Source: JAWLEV01 sp046538105
Lineage (GTDB): Bacteria > Chloroflexota > Anaerolineae > UBA1429
Length of the DNA stretch: 5,213 nt
Assembly (NCBI GenBank): GCA_046538105.1
Contig: JBKHJO010000105.1
Location: 1-5,213, forward strand
Direction: 5' to 3'
Shown here in pieces: positions 1-5,213 of this stretch. Within the stretch, counting starts at the first letter, position 1; every line of letters starts with the position of its first letter. The notes below the pieces were generated by a model. That model did not search any database and had not been told where the DNA came from. It saw only the letters and a list, made by a program, of their open reading frames with translations. The translations under genes and the position numbers were made by a program.

Positions 1-61
1 ATCAGAGTGATTCATATTGCATTCGAGGAAACGGGCAGGTTAATAGAAGAGAGGACATCGA
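1..61 (+). other. Window edge; possible 3' end of a truncated upstream gene
   Basis: Two plus-strand frames are open from the left edge. Frame 1 stays open to a TGA at 106-108. Frame 3 ends at a TGA at 63-65, which overlaps the ATG at 62 as ATGA, the classic arrangement for translationally coupled genes. Either could be the tail of an upstream gene in an operon with the LarA-like gene, but both are too short to recognise and open frames of this length occur by chance. No promoter-like pair is visible in these 61 bases, which is mildly consistent with the next gene being transcribed from further upstream. Confidence 0.2.
48..55 (+). promoter_or_regulatory. Ribosome binding site of the LarA-like gene
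   Basis: A purine-rich AGAGAGGA lies six bases before the ATG at 62 and contains GAGGA, complementary to the 16S rRNA 3' end. It favours the ATG at 62. A rival site, GGGG at 112-115, precedes in-frame ATGs at 116 and 122, so the start is not settled by the ribosome binding site alone. Confidence 0.55.
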
Positions 62-1378
62 ATGACATCAGGCAGGGGGGAAATAGAACCACGTCGATCT
101 CTGGATGATCTGGGGATGACTATGATCCAGCAACGATGGGACCAACCGGATATTTCCGATATCACCTCGAAAGTGCGGGGAGAACTGGAACGTTTAGGGG
201 CATTGGATGATGTCCAGCGTGGCGACGAGATCGCTATCACGGCGGGGAGCAGAGGTATCGGCTCCATCCCCAAGGTGCTACGAGCCATCGTTGCCGCCGT
301 CGGGGAACGGGGGGGCAGGCCCTTTCTCTTCCCCGCCATGGGAAGCCATGGTGGAGGAACAGCCGAGGGACAGCGAGCCCTATTGGCCGGTCTGGGCATC
401 ACGGAGGAGACGATCGGGGCTCCTGTCAGGGCTACCATGGAGGTCGTGCGTATCGGTGAGATAGAGGAAGGTATTCCCGTCTATCTGGATGCCATGGCCG
501 CGCAGGCAGATGGCATCATCGTGGTCAATCGCGTAAAGAAGCACACGAACTATGACGGTCCTATAGAGAGTGGGCTGTGCAAGATGGCCGTCATCGGCAT
601 GGGCAAACACAGGCAAGCCTCGACGGTGCACCGGTATGGGAATTTTGGTTTACGGAAGTATATTCCCCGGATAGCACAGGTGACCTTTTCTAGAGCGAAT
701 GTGTTGGCAGGGCTAGCGATCATCGAAAACGCCTGGGGCGGCGTGGCCGATCTCGTCGGCTTACCTGCGGATGAGATCGTGGAACGCGAGCCTGACCTTT
801 TGATGCGAGCCAAGGATCTCTGTGCCAAGATCCCGTTTCAGGAGATCGACATAGCACTTGTGGAACGCATGGGCAAGGATATAAGCGGCACGGGAATGGA
901 TTGCTATGTCATCGGTCGTAAACGGATCATCGGCGAACCCGAGTGGCCGGAGGCTCCTGAGATCAGTTCTCTTGTGGTACTCGATCTAACGGAAGCGAGC
1001 CATGGCAACGGGGTGGGGGTGGGACTGGCCGATTTCACGACCCAACGGCTGGTCGATAAACTGGACTGGAAAGCCACGCGCGCCAATGTGATGACCTCGG
1101 GAAATATCGAGCGAGCAAAACTTGCTCTCGTTTACGAAAATGCCAAGGCGGCGCTGGAAGCGGCAGCATTTCGCGAGCGCCACACACCCCTGGATGCCTT
1201 GCGTGTGGTGTGCCTTTGCGATACGCTTCGGCTTTCGCAGTTGCTAGTTTCTCCTGCCCTGGCACGTCAGGTCAAGGCGCGCGAGGATCTGGATATTGTG
1301 GAGCGGTCGCTTCCCCTCCGTTTCGATGAGAATGGGGATTGGATCTCGCCCTTTAAGGGAGGATCCAGTCGTCACTAG
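62..1378 (+). CDS. LarA-like (DUF2088) nickel-pincer racemase/epimerase family protein
   Basis: This 438-residue protein belongs to the lactate racemase LarA superfamily (N-terminal DUF2088 domain, roughly residues 21-230, followed by a C-terminal domain). Visible motifs align with the LarA active site: GSRG with Arg64 (LarA Arg75), GSHGGG with His96 (His108), KKHTNYDG with His161 (His174), SGLCK with Lys174 (Lys184, the attachment lysine of the nickel-pincer nucleotide), and His190 (His200, the nickel ligand, at the same 16-residue spacing). Lys272 in MGKD may match Lys298. These assignments are by eye from family knowledge. LarA is about 424 residues, so length fits. Known members racemise or epimerise various 2-hydroxyacids; the substrate here cannot be read from sequence, and the cofactor genes larB, larC and larE are not in the window. 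The protein is presumably cytoplasmic. The first 18-20 residues look unlike a conserved core, so ATG 116 or 122 is a real alternative start. The stop overlaps that of the convergent gene. Confidence 0.85.
   Translation: MTSGRGEIEPRRSLDDLGMTMIQQRWDQPDISDITSKVRGELERLGALDDVQRGDEIAITAGSRGIGSIPKVLRAIVAAVGERGGRPFLFPAMGSHGGGTAEGQRALLAGLGITEETIGAPVRATMEVVRIGEIEEGIPVYLDAMAAQADGIIVVNRVKKHTNYDGPIESGLCKMAVIGMGKHRQASTVHRYGNFGLRKYIPRIAQVTFSRANVLAGLAIIENAWGGVADLVGLPADEIVEREPDLLMRAKDLCAKIPFQEIDIALVERMGKDISGTGMDCYVIGRKRIIGEPEWPEAPEISSLVVLDLTEASHGNGVGVGLADFTTQRLVDKLDWKATRANVMTSGNIERAKLALVYENAKAALEAAAFRERHTPLDALRVVCLCDTLRLSQLLVSPALARQVKAREDLDIVERSLPLRFDENGDWISPFKGGSSRH
1341..1366. other. Compound inverted repeat at the convergent gene junction
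   Basis: GGATC at 1341-1345 pairs with GATCC at 1362-1366, and inside it CCCT pairs with AGGG around a three-base loop (1349-1359), with a small internal loop between the two arms. It lies inside the last codons of the LarA-like gene and just past the stop of the minus-strand unit. It could slow or end transcription from the minus side, but no T-run follows on either strand, so it is not a standard intrinsic terminator. Confidence 0.25.
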
Positions 1379-1662
1379 TATTGGGCGAAAGCGTCCACAT
1401 CCAGCACGAAAATAGTCGCCCTGTGGGGCGGGTGGGCTTTGGGGGCTCGCTCGCTCTCGATCTCGGGACCGGCGTTCTCGTTTATCGTCGCCAGCGCCTC
1501 GTCGATTTCTTGATCCTCGACACCGATCAGCAATGTGGTATTACCGCGCCTCCAAAATCCTCCTGTGGTGCTGATGCGGGTGACGGTAAATCCCTTTTCG
1601 TTCAGGGCGAAATTGACATCGCTCTCGAACTCGCTTCGTACGATAGCCATCAACAATTTCAT
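1375..1662 (-). CDS. darA: Cyclic-di-AMP receptor, DarA/PstA family (PII-like), short-loop form
   Basis: This 95-residue protein matches the DarA/PstA (DUF970) family of trimeric PII-like cytoplasmic proteins that bind cyclic-di-AMP between subunits. The signature TTGGFWRRGNTT lies at residues 32-43, and Thr28, Gly35, Phe36, Asn41 and Gly47 fall at the same numbers as ligand-contacting residues recalled for S. aureus PstA. The C-terminal strand ATIFVLDVDAF is also conserved. Oddities: the usual Leu37 is Trp, Arg26 is Thr, the Gly-Gly before the last strand is His-Arg, and the large loop is about 14 residues shorter (the family is usually about 109 residues). I start it at the ATG at 1662 because GGAGG sits seven bases upstream and the family begins MK-hydrophobic-IV; the ATG at 1686 would add eight non-homologous residues. 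It begins 32 bases after the large kinase-fold gene, so the two are probably co-transcribed. It contains no cysteine. Family assignment is secure; ligand binding by this variant is inferred. Confidence 0.92.
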   Translation of the reverse strand: MKLLMAIVRSEFESDVNFALNEKGFTVTRISTTGGFWRRGNTTLLIGVEDQEIDEALATINENAGPEIESERAPKAHPPHRATIFVLDVDAFAQY

Positions 1663-1669
1663 ATGAGAA

Positions 1670-1674
1670 CCTCC
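1670..1674 (-). promoter_or_regulatory. Ribosome binding site GGAGG of darA
   Basis: On the minus strand GGAGG lies seven bases before the ATG at 1662, within the 32-base gap after the upstream gene. It decides the start against the upstream in-frame ATG at 1686. It is much stronger than the site before the upstream gene, which suggests the receptor is made in excess over the large protein from one mRNA. Confidence 0.85.
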
Positions 1675-1694
1675 AATGTCTGCCATGAAAGTGG

Positions 1695-4600
1695 TTATAC
1701 GGTGAATCTATGTCGGAATAGAGTCATGGAGTTCTTGTCATCCAGCACTATTGGGATGTCGAACTCCTGGTTCTCTGTCTCGATGTGAAGGCGTGGCCGT
1801 CTTTCCCCTTCCGGAGGAGGTCCCTGCCACGTTATTCTGATGGGAACGCTTTTGTCCGGTTTGATGTCATAATCTTTGCGCTCAAGAATGACCTCCGGCG
1901 CGTCGCTTTGTAAATGTACACGGGCTGTGGCCAGGCCGGAGTTTCTTATCGGGAACCGTGCCTGAGGGGAAGAATCCTCGGAACGTCGTTTCAAGGGGAT
2001 GGTTTCTGGTACCTCAAGGTGAGGTCTCTGTTGCAGTTCAATCTCCACCTGAACTTCTGTGTATCCGCCATTGCTCTGGATGCTGATGGTTCCCGTACCT
2101 TTATCGTCACCGGTGGGGAATTCCTCCATGTCCGTTCCTACGTCGATCTCGATGGATCGCCCCATGGCACACTCGAAGGAGACGCGATCCACCACCAGCC
2201 ACGTCTTGTCGGTGTTGATGGAGCCCCGTAGCGTTCCCAGGCCATGGTTGAAGATACGAAGCGATCTCTGCACATCCTCTCGATTCACACTGGTTCCCAG
2301 ATCGAGGAAGGTGACATCGGTGGAGATAAGCGGCGAGGACGGGGCCGCTCTCAACGGCACCTTGGCACGACCTCCGTCACTGTTGATGATGAGGGTTCCA
2401 ATTTCCTCCTCGACATCGGAATCGAGGGCCAACCCATAGGCCGTGAGTTCGATCTCCTGTGTTTCTCCTGCCGGACACGTTCCCGTTGTGGGAGAGACCT
2501 CCAACCAGACGGCATCCTTTTGCGCCGTCCACGCGAGATCTCCCGTGCCCCCATTCTTGATGAGGAGGGTCCGTGTCTCGGGCTGATCGGGATCTATGTA
2601 ACCAAAGTTCACCCGTGTGGGTTCGATATGTAAGGAGGGCTTGAGCACCTGAACAGAAGCCGCTACCGTCTCCTGAATGTCCGGGGCCGAGGAGATGACG
2701 ATGGCGTCGGAGATTGACAGTTTCTGGCCCTTTGCAAAGTGGGTGCCGTCGGCCGTCACACGGATGGAGACCCCCTCACCGGGATCACATCTGATCTCAT
2801 CTTGCGAAAGGGCAAGCCAACGGACTTTGGACTCGATATGAGCCGAGAGGGGCGCCGAGCCGTCGTTATGCAGACGCAGGTGGAGATGTTTTTTCTCTCC
2901 TGCAAACAGGGCACCAAAGGCCAATTCCCGAGTATCCAGTACAATCTCTGGTGCGTGTACGTGCGCTTGCAGGGTCAGCGTTTCGGTGCCGCCGTTGGTC
3001 TCTACGCGCACGGCTTGAGGGACGTGGATGAGACCATCGGACAGATCCGTGCTGTCCATGGTCAGCGTGATCTCTATGGTGTCGTCCGGAGGGCATCCAA
3101 ACGCCTCAGGACGGGCCTGCAGCCAGGGGGATGAGGTCTGAATTTGCCCTCTCAGATGAGCGTTTCCCTCGTTACCTATGCTGAGAGAACGTTCTTTGGA
3201 CTCTCCCCTTTCCAGGTGGCCAAAGTCGATCTGCTCCGTTTGAAGGATCAATTTCGGTACCGCGTGTTCGGCTTGTACCTCTATGCTCGCCTGGCCAGCG
3301 TCGCTGTCGACGATCAGCGCCTGTTCCTGTACCTGTGGCCCGGGGGGCATCTGCTGCGGCAAGATCTCCACTGTCACCTGAACTGCAGTATCCTGGCTGC
3401 AGCGGAAACTTTTTTGCGGCACCTGTAGCCAGGGCGCCTGACTGATGACGCGCCCGGTTAGAGTGTTTCCGCCAGCATTCTCGATGGTGAGGACACGTTC
3501 GGTTATTTCCCGCACCTGCCCAAAGTCAAGGGTTGTCTCCCGCACATGTAAAAGGGGATCCCGCACGATCCGGGCTGCAAAGGCGATCTGTTGGTTCCCC
3601 GCGTTAGTCTCCACAGAAAGGGCCTGTGGTTCTGTCATTTTCCCTGTAGGTAACATGTCCGTCTGTAAGGAGAGCATCACCTTTGCCCTCTTTTCCGCCG
3701 GGAGGCGAATGGGCTTCTTGGGTGCTTTGAGCCAGTCCACGTTGCTGATGACGCGGCCGTGGAGTTCGGCGTTGCCCGTATTGTGCATCTGCAGGGCGAG
3801 ACGCTCCTTGCCGGCCGGTTTCACCTCACCGAGATCGAAACGATGCGGATGGATGGACAGGGCGGGCCGCCTTTTTTCCTGTATGGGGGCGGGCCGTGGA
3901 CGCTCCTGTTCTGATTCCGGACGTTGTTCCCTTGGTCTAAAGCGGACATCCGGCTCGAAGCCCAGATCGGCCATGGTCTGTTGTGTCCGAGTGCTCTCCT
4001 GGCGTTTGGATGCAGGAAGTGGCGCGACGGTGGCCAGTTCGGCCCAGTTTGGGAGAGGGGTGAGGGGGCCTCGTTGTGGAGGCCAAAGGGCCTTTTCGAA
4101 CTCTGAGGCGTCTGAAAAACGGCTCGTCGGATTGCGATGTGCGGCCCGCGCGATAATTCTCACGAGATCCTTGGAAATTCCCGGTACCGTCTTTTGCAGG
4201 GGGAATCGCCTCGAGAGACCCCTCTCCAGTAGCCTGCCGATAAGGAGGGCATAAAGCAATCTTCCCAGGGCAAAGATATCCGTCTTGACTGATGGGGCTT
4301 CTCCCTGGCCCAGTTCGGGGGCCATATAGCCCCGGACGCTACCATACGGCCTTTGCGTATTCGGTATGAAGAAGCGGCTCAGCCCGAATCCCAAGATCTT
4401 TACCCCCCCGGCGTCCGTCACCATCACGTGTTCCGGCGCAAGAAAGGGAACGTGGAGCGGGGGTTTTTGCTCATGCAGATGTATTAGCAGGTTGGATAGT
4501 TGTGCGCCCCAGTTACGGGCCAGTTTCGGTGGTACATTGAGGTGCCTATCATTGATAATCTGTTGCATGGTCCGTCCCCCGGCAAGGTCAGACACGACAT

Positions 4601-5060
4601 AATAGGCGTCCTGTTCCTTGAAGAGATCAGCAATGGGCAAAAGGGCAGGATGGTCAACCTGTGACCACCGCTTGATCGTATTTCGCAGATTCGTCTCGGC
4701 CAGTTCCCGCTCCCTGGCGCGAAGCAAGGCGACAGTGGAGAGCTGTTTAATGGCGTATCTCCTGGTGGGATCCTTGCTATCTATTGCCTGATAGACGGCG
4801 CTGACCTGGCCTGACGATATCCTTTCTTGCAGGATATAACGATCATGCAGATGCCGATCAGGGTCCTTGCGGAAGAGGTTGGCAAACGAGGACGCATCCG
4901 CGTTCTGCGAGCGACAATTGGGGCAACGCCGCACATACCAGGGCCGTTCTGTGCCACAAATAGGGCATACCTGTACGAAGGGCGTGCTACAATGCTCACA
5001 TTGCTTAGCATCGAGATCATTCAGATGATTGCATTTTGGACAGCGTTGCTTGGTAGCCAT
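1695..5060 (-). CDS. Zinc-ribbon pseudokinase with seven BACON/ASH-like Ig repeats
   Basis: This 1121-residue protein has four parts. Residues 7-49 form two zinc ribbons (Cys7/10/21/24 and Cys32/35/46/49). Residues 74-326 have the protein kinase fold: residues 81-90 mark a glycine loop reduced to one Gly, Lys105 is the AIK lysine, APE ends at Glu249, Asp261 is the helix-F Asp, and Arg314 is the subdomain XI Arg. The HRDLKPEN loop reads VPFLAPEH (204-211) and DFG reads GFG (224-226), so the catalytic and metal-binding residues are missing and phosphotransfer is unlikely. Residues 327-399 are a Pro/Arg/Glu/Gln-rich, probably flexible linker. Residues 400-1105 are seven Ig-like repeats. I see no signal peptide or membrane helix, so it is probably a cytoplasmic scaffold. 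The ATG at 5060 is fixed upstream by an in-frame TAG three codons before it and downstream by Cys7. The ribosome binding site (AGAAG) is weak and close. It heads an operon with the cyclic-di-AMP receptor. I do not recognise a named gene; its function as a docking platform is inferred. Confidence 0.9.
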   Translation of the reverse strand: MATKQRCPKCNHLNDLDAKQCEHCSTPFVQVCPICGTERPWYVRRCPNCRSQNADASSFANLFRKDPDRHLHDRYILQERISSGQVSAVYQAIDSKDPTRRYAIKQLSTVALLRARERELAETNLRNTIKRWSQVDHPALLPIADLFKEQDAYYVVSDLAGGRTMQQIINDRHLNVPPKLARNWGAQLSNLLIHLHEQKPPLHVPFLAPEHVMVTDAGGVKILGFGLSRFFIPNTQRPYGSVRGYMAPELGQGEAPSVKTDIFALGRLLYALLIGRLLERGLSRRFPLQKTVPGISKDLVRIIARAAHRNPTSRFSDASEFEKALWPPQRGPLTPLPNWAELATVAPLPASKRQESTRTQQTMADLGFEPDVRFRPREQRPESEQERPRPAPIQEKRRPALSIHPHRFDLGEVKPAGKERLALQMHNTGNAELHGRVISNVDWLKAPKKPIRLPAEKRAKVMLSLQTDMLPTGKMTEPQALSVETNAGNQQIAFAARIVRDPLLHVRETTLDFGQVREITERVLTIENAGGNTLTGRVISQAPWLQVPQKSFRCSQDTAVQVTVEILPQQMPPGPQVQEQALIVDSDAGQASIEVQAEHAVPKLILQTEQIDFGHLERGESKERSLSIGNEGNAHLRGQIQTSSPWLQARPEAFGCPPDDTIEITLTMDSTDLSDGLIHVPQAVRVETNGGTETLTLQAHVHAPEIVLDTRELAFGALFAGEKKHLHLRLHNDGSAPLSAHIESKVRWLALSQDEIRCDPGEGVSIRVTADGTHFAKGQKLSISDAIVISSAPDIQETVAASVQVLKPSLHIEPTRVNFGYIDPDQPETRTLLIKNGGTGDLAWTAQKDAVWLEVSPTTGTCPAGETQEIELTAYGLALDSDVEEEIGTLIINSDGGRAKVPLRAAPSSPLISTDVTFLDLGTSVNREDVQRSLRIFNHGLGTLRGSINTDKTWLVVDRVSFECAMGRSIEIDVGTDMEEFPTGDDKGTGTISIQSNGGYTEVQVEIELQQRPHLEVPETIPLKRRSEDSSPQARFPIRNSGLATARVHLQSDAPEVILERKDYDIKPDKSVPIRITWQGPPPEGERRPRLHIETENQEFDIPIVLDDKNSMTLFRHRFTV
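1746..3863 (-). repeat. Seven tandem Ig-like repeats, about 306 bp (102 residues) each
   Basis: Encoded repeats span roughly residues 400-501, 502-601, 602-703, 704-807, 808-910, 911-1012 and 1013-1105. Landmarks recur in register: a D-[FL]-G type strand (Gly411, 514, 614, 716, 820, 922), an invariant Asn-x-Gly (Asn427, 528, 630, 732, 836, 938, 1040), Trp-Leu in repeats 1-6 (Trp443, 544, 646, 748, 852, 954) and a [TS]-[ND]-[AG]-G turn near most repeat ends. Repeat 5 has the BACON-like WLEVSPTTGTCPAGE. The seventh lacks the Trp and is the most diverged. DNA identity is mostly lost, though an 11-base match survives in register at 3442-3452 and 3745-3755. Such beta-sandwich arrays usually bind proteins or carbohydrates; the ligand is unknown. 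Confidence 0.85.
4083..4841 (-). other. Pseudokinase domain (residues 74-326)
   Basis: The domain aligns along the whole eukaryotic-type Ser/Thr kinase fold, from the strand before the glycine loop to the last helix (RNPTSRFSDASEF). Retained are Lys105, Glu249 of APE, Asp261 and Arg314, which are structural or nucleotide-phosphate contacts. Lost are two of three loop glycines (Ser82, Ser87), the catalytic Asp (Phe206), the catalytic-loop Lys (Ala208), the metal-binding Asn (His211) and the DFG Asp (Gly224). Keeping the fold while losing four catalytic positions points to selection for binding rather than phosphorylation. Confidence 0.85.
4914..5042 (-). other. Two N-terminal zinc ribbons (residues 7-49)
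   Basis: Two CxxC-x10-CxxC units lie back to back: CPKC/CEHC at 7-24 and CPIC/CPNC at 32-49. Spacing and flanking residues match the small double zinc ribbon found at the N-terminus of many bacterial multidomain proteins. They account for eight of the protein's thirteen cysteines and probably serve protein or nucleic-acid contacts. Confidence 0.88.
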
Positions 5061-5172
5061 GTTCTTCTATAGGTTATCGAATGAGAGTTTGTGTTAGCGT
5101 CTAGCGCCATCTGTGGTATATATCATATCCACTTGGGAAAAGGCGTTGAGAAGACAAAATGAATGAACAGCG
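5061..5172 (-). promoter_or_regulatory. About 110-base leader of the pseudokinase-darA unit
   Basis: If transcription starts about seven bases after the -10 element (near 5172), the mRNA has a leader of about 112 bases. It contains an imperfect inverted repeat at 5113-5132 (GTGG-ATAT against ATAT-CCAC with one bulged base and a three-base loop) and a short TAGCG direct repeat at 5095-5105. I see no recognised riboswitch, including no ydaO-type cyclic-di-AMP fold, and no terminator. The leader ends in a weak ribosome binding site. Confidence 0.4.
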
Positions 5173-5178
5173 TACATA

Positions 5179-5206
5179 ATTATATGCTCAAGGCATATAG
5201 TGTCAA
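5179..5206 (-). promoter_or_regulatory. Perfect consensus sigma-70/sigma-A promoter of the pseudokinase-darA unit
   Basis: Read on the minus strand, TTGACA (5206-5201) is followed after exactly 16 bases by TATAAT (5184-5179). Both hexamers match the housekeeping consensus at all six positions and the spacing is near optimal. It faces the 1121-residue gene, with the expected start of transcription near 5172. Such a strong promoter ahead of a regulatory gene suggests it is held in check, which fits the palindrome inside it. Confidence 0.85.
5181..5199. promoter_or_regulatory. Candidate operator: 7+7 inverted repeat between -35 and -10
   Basis: TATATGC (5181-5187) and GCATATA (5193-5199) are perfect inverted copies separated by five bases. 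The palindrome fills the spacer of the consensus promoter and covers four bases of the -10 element, so a dimeric protein bound here would block RNA polymerase. The cognate regulator is not encoded in the window and its family cannot be told from the site. Confidence 0.6.
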
Positions 5207-5213
5207 GAACGCG

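Noticed and set aside
309..315. Seven-G run in the LarA-like gene as a possible phase-variation tract
   Set aside because: The run is short, the frame is intact, and there is no truncated alternative product or repeat context.
1341..1366. Intrinsic terminator at the convergent junction
   Set aside because: The inverted repeat is real, but no T-run follows on either strand, so it is recorded only as a weak structure.
1663..1686. Longer darA start at 1686
   Set aside because: It would put the GGAGG ribosome binding site inside the gene and add eight residues absent from the family.
1381..1788. Plus-strand open frame of 135 codons opposite darA
   Set aside because: It is the mirror of the well-conserved receptor gene and begins just after the overlapping stops; the translation shows no domain.
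3445..4254. Plus-strand open frame of 269 codons opposite the linker and first repeats
   Set aside because: It is antisense to a coding region with clear domains and periodic motifs. Its product is Arg/Ser-rich, resembles no family, and has no convincing ribosome binding site.
5146..5180. Plus-strand promoter using TTGAGA (5146-5151) and CATAAT (5175-5180)
   Set aside because: The 23-base spacing is too long for a functional sigma-70 promoter.
5163..5213. Start of a divergent plus-strand gene (ATG at 5163, open to the window end)
   Set aside because: Seventeen open codons are expected by chance, no promoter with proper spacing precedes it, and it overlaps the minus-strand promoter and palindrome.
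1..5213. CRISPR array, tRNA, rRNA, insertion sequence or attachment site
   Set aside because: I saw no regularly spaced direct repeats with unique spacers, no tRNA-like cloverleaf, no transposase motif and no terminal inverted repeats; the only tandem repeat is within the large coding region.

Overview
The window holds three well-supported genes and one regulatory region from a bacterium. The chromosome appears moderately GC-rich. A cyclic-di-AMP receptor, a LarA-type racemase homologue and a zinc-ribbon/kinase-fold protein with BACON-like repeats together suggest a Gram-positive-like or Chloroflexota bacterium. That placement is an inference from gene families, since no rRNA or marker gene is present.

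Layout. Positions 1-61 are the left edge, possibly the tail of a truncated upstream gene. Positions 62-1378 (+) encode a 438-residue LarA/DUF2088-family protein that keeps every residue I can match to the nickel-pincer cofactor site of lactate racemase. Reading the other way, a two-gene transcription unit fills the rest. Positions 5060-1695 (-) encode a 1121-residue multidomain protein, and 32 bases later 1662-1375 (-) encodes a 95-residue DarA/PstA-type cyclic-di-AMP receptor. The two convergent units meet on a shared CTAG, where the two TAG stop codons overlap on opposite strands, so no intergenic terminator exists.

The large protein has two N-terminal zinc ribbons, a kinase-fold domain that has lost the catalytic Asp and the DFG Asp (a predicted pseudokinase), a charged Pro-rich linker, and seven tandem Ig-like (BACON/ASH-type) repeats of about 102 residues. 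It has no signal peptide or membrane segment, so it is probably cytoplasmic. Its only cysteines are eight in the zinc ribbons and five placed identically in repeats 2-6.

Upstream of it, on the same strand, is a perfect consensus sigma-70/sigma-A promoter (TTGACA, 16 bases, TATAAT). A perfect 7+7 inverted repeat lies between and overlaps these elements, in the position of a repressor operator. A leader of about 110 bases follows.

How the genes may work together (inference): the unit looks like a repressor-controlled signalling module in which a non-catalytic kinase-fold scaffold is co-expressed with a small second-messenger sensor. The sensor is itself atypical, about 14 residues shorter than the classical receptor through loss of most of its large loop. 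The LarA-like enzyme is convergent and has no visible functional link.
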